Part shown: positions 25,960 through 38,863 of the stretch, one piece after another | Layout: each line of letters starts with the position of its first letter | How positions within the stretch are numbered: position 1 is the stretch's first letter | From: Pomacea canaliculata | Taxonomy: Eukaryota > Mollusca > Gastropoda > Architaenioglossa > Ampullariidae | Length of the DNA: 64,000 bases | NCBI RefSeq assembly: GCF_003073045.1 | Contig: NC_037596.1 | Location: 15,131,012-15,195,011 of the forward strand | Direction of reading: 5' to 3' | The notes under the pieces: model-generated | Databases searched by the model: none | The model's input: only the letters and a program-made list of their open reading frames with translations | Told to the model about the DNA's origin: nothing | Translations under genes and position numbers: made by a program

Positions 25960-27403
25960 ACATTATCAGTATTGCTTCATGTAATAATAATATCATTTTG
26001 ATATTGTGCATTACAATACTGGTATATATTTTAGACCTATTTTTACTTGCATTTTGGTGTGCTGCTGTGATTTTTGAATGGGTAGATAACGGCGCTGAGC
26101 GCTGTTGTGAGTGTTTAGAAGATGTTACATGTCATCAGTATGAAAAATATTACTATAACATCAGCATTATTCAGCAAGATTTGTGCATTATAATAATGCT
26201 GCCTATGAAGGATTTACTATTTATACTTTTATTCGTGTGATGATCCTCAAAAGGCAAGGCTATGCTATTTAGTTGCATTGGTTATGTGTATCACAAAACC
26301 TTTCTGTTTCTAAAACTCTCTGCTATTGTAGAGAGGTTGATAAGAACTGGAATGTATTTCCAGCTTGAGTGTAGTGGTTAGTAGATGCGCTGTGCTGGTT
26401 ATCGGCGTTAGTACTACTACCTGTATTTATTAGTATTATTTTGTTTCTTCTCTCTTTTATTTCCTGTTAATAGTTTATTTTTTCAGTCGCTTTGGTGTGT
26501 ACTATGAAAAAAGTGAGAAATGAGGCATAAAGTCCTTCCTGAAAAAGTGTTTTTCAAGTTATCTGTACTATTAGTATTACGTCACTATTATCGTAATTTT
26601 TTTTGTACATTATGGAAAGGTCTATATATTTATTTTAATTTTTTACTTGCAATGTTTGTGTACTTTCATGAATCTTCTAAATGAAAGGTATACTTTGGCG
26701 TAGATCGCCCTTTTTTGTGTAAAAGTCGAATCTGAATTTTAGGTATTATTATTATTATTAATAGTAGTCTTTGCAGTGTTGCTTATTTTTATGGTCTTCA
26801 AAAATGCAGGCTTACTTATTTACTTGCCTATGTGTTGTTTATCAAAACGCTTCTAAGTATTTTTATTACTTGAAAATATTGTCAGCTTGAGTATATAATA
26901 TCAAATAGCTGTCAGAGCCCTTGTTATTGTTTAGCGAATGCACTATAGATCGTATTTACATTTTTAGTACTACTTTATATTTTAGAATTCCTTCTGTGTT
27001 TTAAAATGATGTTGTTTTTGGTAGGGAAATGATTCCATCTTAGTATAATTTTTCACAGTGAGGGGATGGGGATCTTGGGAGAATGTGGATATGTGGAAGG
27101 TGGCCAATAATAATAACAACCAAGTTGGATTTTATGGTCGCTTTGTTTTTTCACTTGGAGTGACCTACTTTGGCATTGATAGCTCTTGTGATCATCAAGA
27201 GAATTTTGCATACAAAGTATTTGAATTATTAGTATTACTTCATGTTTTAGTAATTTTTTGGTGTATTATATTCCTGTGCTGGAGTTTACATTTGTTTTAA
27301 TTCGAAAAGACAGATTTACTCAGGCGCTGAGCGCCCTGTTTAATCTGACGAAAACACGTGGTGTAATATTAGTGTGATTTATTGGATTCTTTTGTCAATA
27401 ATA

Positions 27404-27441
<38 letters not shown>

Positions 27442-27790
27442 AATAATAATAATAATCCGTGAGTGGATTTAGTTTTTTACTTCATTGTTTTGTAATATGA
27501 CGATTTTCGATAGGAGAGACTTACCTCCCTTGATCATCCTTGTGAGGTTGAACATAACTGAAATTTAATATTAGTTTAAATGTACAATGTTAGAAGGCAT
27601 TGATCGTTTCTTCTGAGCGTTTAAAAATCGCTTTACAAATCATCTTCAGGTCTGAGTTGACTAGATGCATTTCATTATTGTTTCTGTGCATTATAATAAT
27701 GGTTAACATATGGACGGTCGGTTTAACTTGCACTTCGATGATATTCAATAGCGGAGAAATACTTTGGTGCTGGGCACATTTGTAGGCGCA
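25960..27790. repeat. Degenerate repeat array with GC-rich hairpin core
   Basis: Several diverged units recur. Each has a block like TATTAGTATTACTTCATG (near 25965, 26565, 27227), a block like GTGCATTATAATAATG (near 26003, 26182, 27690), a TTTTACTTGCA block (26041, 26641, 27723) and a GC-rich inverted repeat in an otherwise AT-rich context: GGCGCTGAGCGCT at 26091, GGCGTAGATCGCC at 26697, GGCGCTGAGCGCC at 27323 and GTGCTGGGCAC at 27767. Spacing is irregular (about 400-700 bp). Not a known family to me. Confidence 0.45.
27398..27456. repeat. (GAT)n-(AAT)n microsatellite
   Basis: Pure GAT/ATG units followed by AAT units, inside the degenerate array. Confidence 0.9.
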
Positions 27791-30004
27791 GAAGAAGTCA
27801 TCGGTATAACTAGTCTTACTAGTAGTAGACTTTCATCACTAAGCATTATAATTTTATTCTTCATGAATTTTAATGATTATGGCATATGAATTATACCTAA
27901 CTACATTATTTGAATTATGTTGTATCAGAAAGAATGATGTAAATTATGACGATCTTTAAAATATTAATTGGAATTACTTGCTACGTGTTCAAGATGAAAA
28001 ACTTACTTATTTGGATTTTTGTACATTAAGACAAAGTTGCAGCCTCTTTAAGATTTTGGATTGCCATGTTACAGTTATAAAGACTTAGACGAAAATCTCC
28101 AACAAATCATATATTACACCAAATAAATACATTTTTATATCTTTTGCCATGAGAGCAAAGTCAAAATTTTATTTAAATTTTTTTGGACATGAATACAAAA
28201 GTGACTTTTTTGTAATCATTACTTTTTGCGATGAATATAGAGGAATCCATCAATACTCGCCTTTCGAATTTTCTTAAGGAGAAGAAAAGTATCTTTGATT
28301 TACATTTTTCGTTAGGAATGCGAGAGAAAAGATCTTAGTTTTTTCTCCCTAACTACAGGGAAACACACTTGTCAACAAGTCATATTTTTGGCTGTGGTAA
28401 TAAGAAAACAAACTTTTATCACACCTCATTTCTTCGCTACGAATATAAGACATTATGATCTCTAACGAACGATATTTGCTAGGATTACACAAGAATGTCC
28501 ATCAAGTACATTTTTCGCTTTAACTGAATGAGAACAGACTTTCCCACAAGTCAGCTGTTGTCTATGACTACTGGAGAAGCTGAAAAAAGCTTTTTTTTGC
28601 TAGAGACGACTGGAGCAACAGCTGTCGAGGAAGAAACCTCTCCTCGTTGACCTGTGTGTCAAGACTAGTTACATGGCTTCATATGGAGCTGAGAAAAACT
28701 AATTCAAGCTGGTCTTGAAGCAAACTTCTTTCTTTCTCTAAGTTTCCTTTAGGTGATTGAGTTTCCGAGCATTTTCCCTCGAAGACACCAATCTCATCAC
28801 CGCTAAGTTTTACAAAATCAAAATCAAGGTTTTTTTCTTTTACTTTTTCACGTGTATTGAACGTCCACATTTTTCAGACTTACAGAATGATGGTAATGTC
28901 CAGGGACTTGCATTAGCTTAAACTTCGTTGTCGAAGCTTATACTCTTAGTGTCCCATATTTTAGTCAGCCTCGCCGTTGCTGTCGTTGCTGGTGTTAGTC
29001 CTTGTGGAATTTCCAGTTCCACCATGCAGTTGTCATCTTTAGAGAGCCTCAAACTCACGTATGAATTTACATCGTACAGGAAGAGCTTGCATTCTAAAGA
29101 CAAAGAACAACTATTCTCTATAAAACGTATATTTTATATGGAAGACAGTAGCAGAAAACTATGTACGTATTTGCGTCAGAGGGGCATAAAATACGTTTTA
29201 ATTTTATTCTTTAACCTTTATATTAAAAATTTGTTATTACTTGTACAGTTTTCTATAAAGAAGATAAACAATGCTTTTATTTCATGAACTTGATCATGTT
29301 CTGAAATACTCATTGTTATGATTATTTTGCCTTTTTATTTTTTAAGTCGTAGGACATTTCAAGTAACAAGTTTAGTCAGAAATAAAATTTTGTCAAAATA
29401 TGTATAGTAAGACTATACTTATTTGCATGTTTGAGTGGCTGCTGTGATTGAAGTATATTTTCTTATCTTTGTTTATATATACTTACTTTCTCGCAATTGG
29501 AAGTATTTCATTGAAAACTAGTCCAAACATTGACTGGCATCCAGGAACATACAGATAAGACATCAAGTTTCAAAGTCCTTAAACAATTATTTGGCTCATT
29601 GAATTAAAGAAAGCTGACTACATGTGTTGACATCTAATCTAAATTTGATATAAAGTTGAGTTCTTGTAATATAAATTGCTGCTTTCTCACTAATCAGCAA
29701 AGTAAAGACGACGACGACGACGACGAAAGCCATATTTGATGAGGAAATAAATTATTATACTAAAATTTGGTCTAGAGAAGTAAAGGTCGTGTTAACTATT
29801 ATAAATACATTTAATATAACCCAGAGAAAATAGGGAAATCAAAACTGACAGTGGGTGAGGCTGATGTGAAACATAAGGAAAGTCACTTCAAAGTAGTCCA
29901 CCTCCTATGACACGAACGGTTACTTTAAAGTATAGAAGTACCGATGTAGCATCGTCCTCGCAATCGGTCGCAGGCAGTTGAAGAATAAATCACAACAACA
30001 GAGC

Positions 30005-31663
30005 ATGGAAACACGACTTGTGGCTTTTCTTATTTTCTTTACAGGAAGTGTAAACAGCAATACTATCACTTGTGAGTATACCAGCATTTTACTCAATCAG
30101 AAAAACTTTGAACAGCATTTATGTTACATATTATCTGTACAGAGATTATTCTCATATATATATATATAATGCAATAAAACTAACAAAACATTATCTCGAC
30201 ATTAGAATTTTTGTTTGTGACCCAATGATGCTGATTTTATTCACCAATGGCAAAACGAGTTGTTAAGGAAAACACACTTTTGTGTATTTTACAGGTACAC
30301 CACCCGACTCAAATATGTCGTCTGATGAGAACCGCGAATGTGAAGAAGACAAATACACCAATTTCAGTTATCCACTGACATGGACAACAATTGAGCATTC
30401 GGAGGACTTTCGTATTGAAATAAAGATTTGTGACAATGGGACACTGCTCATAGCTTGCAGGTGCCGATGGACCTCCAGTTATAAACCAACCTGCAAACGA
30501 CTAGTCAATGATTCCGTCTGCTATGCTGATAATTCTCAAATGGATTTATCATTACTTGTTAGAAGAACATATAATGAGATCAGGTGGCTACTTTTTAAAC
30601 ACAACTCAACCCCAGTAGTAATGAAGCACACGGCGTTACAAGTCACTTGTAAGTTTGTTTGTTTTTTTAAAATTGTTAAATTCTCTCAAATCAATTTTAA
30701 CATTTTATTCATGCTATCATGTTGTGATGACTGAAAAATTCTTAAACACTGTATTTTGTGTGGAAATTCATATAGCAAACTTTAGATTTGTTCAATGTGA
30801 ACAGTAATAAACAGTTACTAGCATTATTAAAGATTTTATACACCATCGTAAGTGTATCTTTGTTCACAGACCCAGCCAGAGTGACAGGACTGAGTGTCAA
30901 TGACCAAGATGTTAACGGTACACACATTGTTGACGAGAACCAGGAGGTCTCTGTCTCCTGCTCATTTGTCAATGGAAATCCTCCAGTCAATATTCGCATG
31001 GTGGACGAGCGAGGAAACATTTTGTGTTCTACAAAATACAAAGAAGGACCTCTTGTCCTTTCTCTTGGTGTGTTTCACTGTCACAACGTGTGGCCGGTCA
31101 TTGGATGTGAGGCGCAGGGTTCGGAACTCAATAAATCTGTGGCCATACTTATTAGATGTGGGTGTTCTGAAAGTTGTTATTGCTATCTATAACAGATTCA
31201 CATAAAAACATAAATAAATTCATCATCAGCAACAACAATAAGATCATAATCAGTATCATGACTTCGTTTTTGTTTTTGTGTTCTATATAATTTTTTCTGT
31301 TCAGGCGCCCCTCAGCTTTCCTACATCACTAATCAAGTCTCGGATTTAAGAAGGATTTTAGATGGAGGTCTGACATTTGCCATGAAATCCCACAAAAGCG
31401 ATGTGAGGAAATGTCTGATGGCCCAAGTGCAGCCAGAAACTATGACCAAGGAAGTGAACTGTGAAGTAAGTGGACATGCTCCAAAGTTCACGCTGACACT
31501 GAGTTTTGTCGATAAATCCTGGATTGGAGAGGGGACTTGGACAGTGCAGGTCATGAGCGAGATGGGTCCCTCAAGCATCACTTTCCAATTATTTAACAGC
31601 AAAGGTAATATCACAAACATGCATTTACTTTGTTTTTTTTACTTACTGAAATGTATACGGTAA
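30005..31663 (+). CDS. A3: secreted three-domain Ig-like protein
   Basis: Exons: 30005-30071 (ATG, signal peptide of 22 codons), 30295-30648 (domain 1, 118 codons), 30870-31157 (domain 2, 96 codons) and 31305-31604 (domain 3, 100 codons). All are phase 1-1 with GT-AG ends. Domain 1 has IEIKICDNG, CRCRW, CYADNS and PVVMKH. Domain 2 has VSVSCSF with NGNPPV and FHC then GCEAQG. Domain 3 has VNCEVSG and WIGEGTWTVQV. Past domain 3 the frame stays open 19 codons to TAA (31661-31663), adding a short hydrophobic run; otherwise the donor GTAATA at 31605 would need a distant exon. No TM exon or ITIM tail was found up to B3, so a secreted product of 355 residues is most likely. It pairs with B3 in the duplicated A-B unit. 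Confidence 0.78.
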
Positions 31664-33871
31664 AGATCGCATTTTTTCGAGTCTATTTAATTATTTAATT
31701 TCGCTTTGATCCAAAAGGCAACTAGCAGACATTGGTAACATACTTAGTAAAATTATTTAATGGGGTATACACTTGCCACGTGATAAACCATACAAATATG
31801 TATTTACCTATCTATTGATCTATCTACTTGTAGTGAGCTCCATGAGCGCTGCTAACGAAGTAGAGTTATTTTACACGGACGGAAGACAGCAGGTCTCGAC
31901 TTTTGCCTGGCCAGCCAAAACAGTCATTAGTTGAGATGTGAGAATTGGTAGACCAGCTGAGTAATTAACCCGCTTACAGTTTTAAAGGTCAATGCCGGTA
32001 GGTCTACATTAATGGGCATTTAGTTCATGCCAACAGTTCCTGACCTCAGTGTACCGAAAGAAGCTTAAAACGGGGAAGTGTTTTCCTGAGCACAAATCAC
32101 AAACCTGTGTCTAAGTGGTTTGAATCGTGTGTGTGTGAGTGTGAGACAGATACGATACAAAGAAAGGTATTAGAGAGAGAAGGCCTCTGAGCGATCATGC
32201 ACAAAAAAGGGAAAGTAAGCGGTAGAAAGAGAGTAACAGAACGACAGAGAGTAACAATTGCCAATATAGAGCAAAGAGACTGCGAGAGAAAGAGAAAAAG
32301 AGAATCAGGACGAAAGCAAACGGGAGACAAACTAAGAACTGAGTTTTGTGTTCATGCATTCTGTTGTGTGTTATGCATGAATGAGTGTTTAGATATGGGA
32401 AACATTTTCTTCGTCCATTTTTTGCGTTGGTTTACTGGTGGGCTTGATGTCGCCTGTGCTTTAAAATGGCAACAGTCGGAAAAAGACTGTTGTATGACAT
32501 ATTGTGGAGCTTCTCACTGAAATAAAAGCAGGGTAAGGGCTTTAATACCACTTCCCATAAATATTTTATTTGGTTTTTTTGCGTAAACTGTACATCTCTC
32601 AAAGAAAAAAAAAATATCTTAATTGTTAGTTTTTATCCAAGCAATTATCTTAATACTTATTAAAACTGGAAAAGCTACAGAGAGAACGAAGAGAAGAAAG
32701 ACAAGAAAAAAATTACAAGTTTCTAATTAATTGTGAGGTCTGATGCCTAATAATTTTATAAAGAAAACATACTGATGTAATTTATTATTTTTCTAATATG
32801 AAAATCTGTCTCGTATTTTAAGTTCAAGAAGATCTCTGACCATTCGACGAAAATTGCGAATCACAAGGAGTTTTCTTCAGCAACGAACCTTATCTAAATG
32901 AAAGACCATCTCAAGAAATAATACAATATAGGTATTGGACTCGAATAAGGCAAACATGTTTGTGTGCAATGTGATGCTGACAAAATGTATTTCATGAAAC
33001 AAATTAAATAATTTGGTTCGATGTAACAAGCTTTTTGTGTGATGTGTGTGTGTGTGAGTGTGAGTGCTGTTTAGATTAGAAGAGATTTTTGAAAGGATGG
33101 TAGTTTGCTCTTTAGTTTGTGTAGAAATAGTTTACATAGAAATTAGGCGCTGGTCAGTTCAATTAAAGAGATGACATAAGTATGAAACGGAAAGTGAAGA
33201 AAAGAATGAAAGAAGTCTTCCTAGAACTGTGACAAGGGAGGCAACCACCAGCTTTGGTTTATCTCAGCTCACGTCCATTCAATAAATACATTGTCATTTT
33301 TTAGTAGAGATTCCTGATGGCTATGTGCCATGCAAGTTCAATAGAACGCACGAAATGATAAATTGTACTAAATATAATATACACATAAAGTACAGTTGTC
33401 TTGTTTTTCTGTAGATAAAATGACAGCATTGGTCCTGCATACCTCTGTTTTGTTCTTCATTGTGACAATTTAGCTGAAATAAGCCACACAATTCTATTTT
33501 GTGCAATTCTAAGCAATAGAAGGTAAAAAAGATGAAGATAATATACCGCCATATAAAAAGCCGAGAAAGGCGAACTGGTCAAATATTCTAACTCGCCTGA
33601 TACATGTTGACTCGACTGATGCATTGTACAACATGTAATAGAAGCAGCATCAGTGTATACTGGTCCTTCTTACATAAAACATTTGTGTACAGGTACTTCC
33701 TACTTGTTATTATTTGTGCAGATGTGCCTTCAAAGACTGTCACTATGACAGCGTGACTTGTGTCAAAACTAAGCAACTGTCACTGGAGGCTTTGGAATTT
33801 TTTTTTTAAAGTTTTTTCTGACTCGGTTAGTAATTCGGCCAACCGTTCTTTTGGAGACGCCTGCTAGCTAA

Positions 33872-33972
33872 GCACACACACAAACAGACACCCCCCCCAC
33901 ACACACACACACATACCACATACACAGACCACATACACACATACCACACACACAGACCACATACACACACAT
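33872..33972. repeat. CA-rich minisatellite
   Basis: Imperfect CACACA units with repeated ACCACATACACA blocks and a C tract. Confidence 0.85.
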
Positions 33973-34019
33973 TCTGAAAGGCACCCGTTGCATAAAAACG
34001 AAGGTCAAAACACACCTGC

Positions 34020-34510
34020 AGTGGAGGTGTGACACTGCGCCCCCGATTTGAAATAACTAAGTCCGCTTGTATGTCATCGACAATCTCCTGGATGTCATTT
34101 CGTCAAAATCTTACTCGTTGATAGAGGGGTAACTAGTCCTCTGAATCAATGGGATTAGTTTGATTGCAAAATATTCTGTTTCTGAGAAATTTATTTTCCG
34201 CTTCATACAATAGTAAGCATGTGGAAGCCATCTTTAGCAAGCCTTACACGAGTGACAGACGGGGAGGACCGTCTCTAAACTTACGGGTGGAATCACCCGC
34301 TAGCGCAGTCGCAACATGACACGGGAATCGACCTTTGCTGCAGATAAAGGCTGACCTTTAACGACCCTCGAGGCGCGATAAAACTTCCCTAGTCACGTGC
34401 CAACAACCAGCGCGCTTGTGACGCACCGTGCAGTTCCTGGTCCTGAATGTGTCCGACTTTGGAGCAGAAGGGCGCTATTCTATCTTCGCCTTTTCGATTA
34501 AATAAATACA
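34020..34510. other. GC-richer island, possible transposon relic
   Basis: Base composition rises well above the surrounding AT-rich DNA, with CpG-containing words (CTCGAGGCGCG, CAGCGCGCTTGTGACGC). No open frame, termini or homology recognised. It could be a promoter-like CpG patch or an unrecognised mobile element. Confidence 0.3.
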
Positions 34511-35745
34511 TGATTTTATCCAGCGGAATCGGTTCTGGGTTCTGCCTTATCCATTACTTTAAAAAGGTCTTACTGGTGACCTCCTCAACATTTTTTCAGA
34601 AAAATATACATGATTGAAAGCTTCATGCAATTAAAACCAATTCAATTATTTAGATAGGCAATATATAATATATATTGTTTGTGCGTGCCTGCTTGTGTAT
34701 GTGTGGATGATAAGAAATGTCAGTAAGTTCAGATTGGAATGAGTGCAGCCAGTTGAAAAAAAAATCCAGATAATCAGTCGTCCTGACACAGTACGCCGGA
34801 GAGGCTTAGGCCAAATCTGTGTGCCCATGTTGAAGGCGTAAACAAATTTAGGCCTAAGTCTTTTATCATAGTCGCCAGGTATCAATAGGTGAGTAAGCGG
34901 GCCGTTGTTTCTACCTGAGCGTCAAAAGAAAACCCGCTTAAAACAGTTGCATTCAGTAAGTGGCGATTTTTCTTTAAAATAGGGAAAACTGTTTTCTTCA
35001 CTTGCTGTAGATATATTGAGCATTGAGGATACTGACGACTAAGCTTCAGAACGAGCAGATAGAATATAAACAGCATCATTGATGTGAACATATATTTTTA
35101 AGATATGTCTGACTAGCGCTAAAATATAGTTAAACCTGGTCAATTTTTTATGTTTATTTTGTAGACACTAATAGAAAACATTCAGTAAACTAGCAAATCC
35201 ATGTTTATTTGTTACATTAGTACCTTCCTTCAGAATCTATGTTGCTTTCGCTTCCTACGATAGTTATCTTTCATTTCTCCTAGCAAAAATGTTGTAGAAT
35301 TTAATATGTTGAGAAAAAATGGTAAACGAAAGTTCTGGAATAATATATAATGTTGAGGTAAGAGAAAAACCCGCACTCAAAGATCACCCTTTGAAACTAC
35401 GTTCTTGAGGTAAGTGAAACTAGGTCAGTGAATGATTCTACCTGACCTTTGTTTACTTATATATATATAGAACTTATCTGTCATGTCATTAAGCTGCATG
35501 ACGTTTTTTACTTGCTTAATGAAGGGAGCGGGTAGTGGTAACTGTTATACGTTAAAAGGGTTGTAGCAGAGCCAAGGATTATTATCTTTCCATAAATAGG
35601 TACCATTATATTGAATTACAATATTTAATATTGTATTAATCGTGCCATGTTAATTTTATTTTGATAGATATTTTCGGCTCTACGTTGATTCGGCTATGGA
35701 CCCATCTACTAATGCGATTTGATTGCTAGATGTCCTCTCGGTCAA

Positions 35746-38700
35746 ATGAATCACGCCTACTACTTTTGCTGCTGCTTTCTTCTCCCTCTTATAGCAGCTA
35801 GAGGTAAGCCCCGCAAGTTAAAATGACTGTAATGGCACGTTAGCATTTTTGTCAATTTTATTTTGGACCTGTTGCTAATATTCCACAGTAGTAGTCAAAA
35901 CTTTGAAGGAAAACAAACTTAGCAACAATACAACACAACATGTATTTTTTTAATGTCGTCTGAATATTGCTCTCTGTGTGTTTGTGTATGTGCGATAACG
36001 CTTGTGCATGTGTGCTTTAAACAAATGGATGCATGTACTTTTATATGTAGAGGCATATATAATACAAATCTGCAAAATTGTGTCATTGTGTTAAGTAATA
36101 TAGAATAAATAATTTGTTTACCCATATTTTGGGTTATGAAATTTAAAAAAATGTCACTGTATTCTTGTGTATGCAACACTAGGAATGTCTTTAACTTAGT
36201 GCTTTATAATGAACGATATTTGTTGCCTCCTTTTCAGGCAGTGGACAAACAAAGTGTACGGCAACAGATGAAGGAAACTTAAAGTGCCAGTTCCCGGAAA
36301 ATATTAACTCAACACAAAGAGATTTTTCGATTTATTTTGATCCTGACCATGGAAGTGAAGGTAACTGATTTGCAAATTTGTAAGCTCCACTAACTTTGTT
36401 TTTAGTAATGATGTGATGCAACTTGACTTCTGTCTTTTCCGTGGTTTTTCAGTACCATTTTAATTTATTAGTAAATATAATGTTCAGATCCATGGAAAGG
36501 AGTGAATTTTTTCAAATTCAACAGATTGTGTCTCTCACATTTTTCTTTATTCAATAAGAACTTTTACTTTAAATAAACAACTGCTAATATAAATAAACAC
36601 ATTTCATGTGACTCTTCCATACAAAATGAAATATGAATCTTGCCGCCTCGCACTTAGAAAAACAAAATAAAGAAATGTAAAGTACACTGTTATAACAAAG
36701 TTTTATGAATAACATAATGCGTTTTTAACATTTTAAAGCGACAAGCTTATTATTAAAGATGCATTATTCTCTTTTATGTCAAAAAGGGTAAATGAGACTT
36801 TACTGGACCAAAAAGTACCCAAAAGGAAATACCACAAATATTTTGTGCCTTTATGTAAATCGCGAGAGACAAATACTGACATGCAAATCTATTTAAATTA
36901 TGAGAAAATGCGTTACATTTTAAAAAATATTCTATAAGCATTGTCTGTAATTTTTATATTTTTTTTTTAAATTAAACATTTACAGAACAATTAGTTGCAT
37001 GTTCATGGGTCAAGTCGCAACTTTACTGCATCACACAAAAGGGATTTGAGCATGAAGGCCTGGTGTCAGAGATTGCAGTCATTACCATACCCAGGAGTTT
37101 TGTAAGTAGAAATGGGAGCTACAGATGTGAAAATGTCGACTACCCGTTAACTGCCAAATCCTGTCGGGTTCCAGCCAGTCGAGGTAAGCATAATCTTTGG
37201 AAGTTATAGTAGGTTTGCTACATGCAAAATTAGTTTAAGTAGCAATGAAGAAAAAATTTAAAAATCATAAGCTCTCATGAAAGGATGTTTCCTCTCAGAT
37301 TTCGGAGTTTGCGCTTTAGCCTAGTAGCTTTTTTTAGTCACTAATGCTAATAAGTTATGATTTTGAATAAAAATCATTAAAAAGACTGCCCTCGTCTGAC
37401 AAGAGACCGTGATCATGCCTTACAAGAGTTTTATTATCGATAAGCAAACAAAAAGATTATCAGCTGTTATAGTCAGGTGGCTGTTTTACTGATAGGCAAA
37501 GGGGAACAACTGGATCAAAAAAATGTGTCTACTATTTTGTAATCTGATAGCGTTCAAGTTTTTTTCAACAGCTGCATCGTTTACATATCTGTGTTGTTGA
37601 CTTTTTTCTTTTTTTTTTAATCGTAAATGTAAAAACTGTGTAGGTCTGCTCCACAGTTGAGAAATGTTAATATAAAATGAACTCTAGCTAGCATCTAACT
37701 GGTTGTAGCATGTGACATTTTACATTTATATGTAATCGTAATTTGATACTAAAAACAAAAGTCTTTATATTTATATGTAAAGGAAACGTTTTTTAACTTA
37801 TTAATGAATTTAGTATGGAAATTGTTATGTTAAATTTAAAAAAAATGTTGATTATGATTAACCCTCTTTGTTGTTAATCCGTAGTATTTTAATAAATGTT
37901 AATATATACCTAGGTCACTATTTTTCAATAATTTGATGATACAAATTTTCATGAATAGAGAAACTATTTCAACCACATTAAACAAAATAACCATTAGACG
38001 GTATACATTGATGATTAAAAAATTAGCACAAACTGGCTAAGAATACATACCAACTTTCAGAATTCTCTATTTTGGGAAATTTTTATTACTTTTTTTGGGG
38101 GGGGTTTCAAGCTTATCACACAAGACGTAGCTAAGGGATTTTACTAAATTGGAACTGTTAATCGAAACACAGTGATTCAATAAAGCATTACTTAACTGTC
38201 ATAAAATAAATTTTAAAAAAGGCAAAAAAATAAAATAAATAAAAAATAAAAAAGTAAAGTTTTACTAGTATAGAGGAGAATCGGTGTGTATGCAATGTGT
38301 ACCTTTTGGTTTGCAGATGTTAAACAGTCTGCAGTTTGTGAGAAAAATTCAACTTTTGACGGTAACCAGTTTAGTTTGAAATGCAACTTTCCCTTCACCG
38401 TTGAAAGCTTTAGTGTCATCTATGACACGTGTAAGTTTAAATCTTTTCGTAATGCATGTATTTTGTATTGATGCTTACTAATATTAATGTATGTCATTTG
38501 TTACATATGTACCATATTTAAGCTGAAGTTTAGTAAAGTAATTTATCCTTTTCTAGCTATTTGGGCCAAGTACACGAAATCATCTTGCAAAGAGATCTAC
38601 CCCGTATGTAATTACAAGGAGGAGGAAGGCAAAAGTACATTCACTTTGACGTTGAATACGACAAAACATCTATACGGCGAGTTTGTATGCCAAGCAGATA

Positions 38701-38786
38701 GCTTTCCTTCTGGACTTGAAGTCAATGGATGCATTGTGGCTATACAAACACGCACTGACGGTAAGACCCTTTTTATAATAATAATA

Positions 38787-38863
<77 letters not shown>

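Larger units (their letters stand above)
25560..30000. other. Long intergenic region between B2 and A3
   Basis: Holds the degenerate repeat array of 25.9-27.8 kb (separate entry), a GAT/AAT microsatellite (27398-27456), weakly repeated blocks about 205 bp apart at 28230-28560 (ACATTTTTCG near 28303 and 28508), two minus-strand coding-like frames at 28679-29103, and a (GAC)n run near 29709-29726. No gene with splice support. Confidence 0.4.
31670..35740. other. Intergenic between A3 and B3
   Basis: Searched for a membrane or ITIM exon of A3 and found none. Holds a purine-rich tract (about 32120-32330), a CA-rich tract (33872-33972) and a GC-richer island (34020-34510). Short open frames look like chance. 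Confidence 0.45.

Noticed and set aside
26360-26400. tRNA-like A-box resemblance (GTAGTGGTTAGTAGATGCGC)
   Set aside because: No B box at the right distance and no foldable cloverleaf seen; it falls in the degenerate array.
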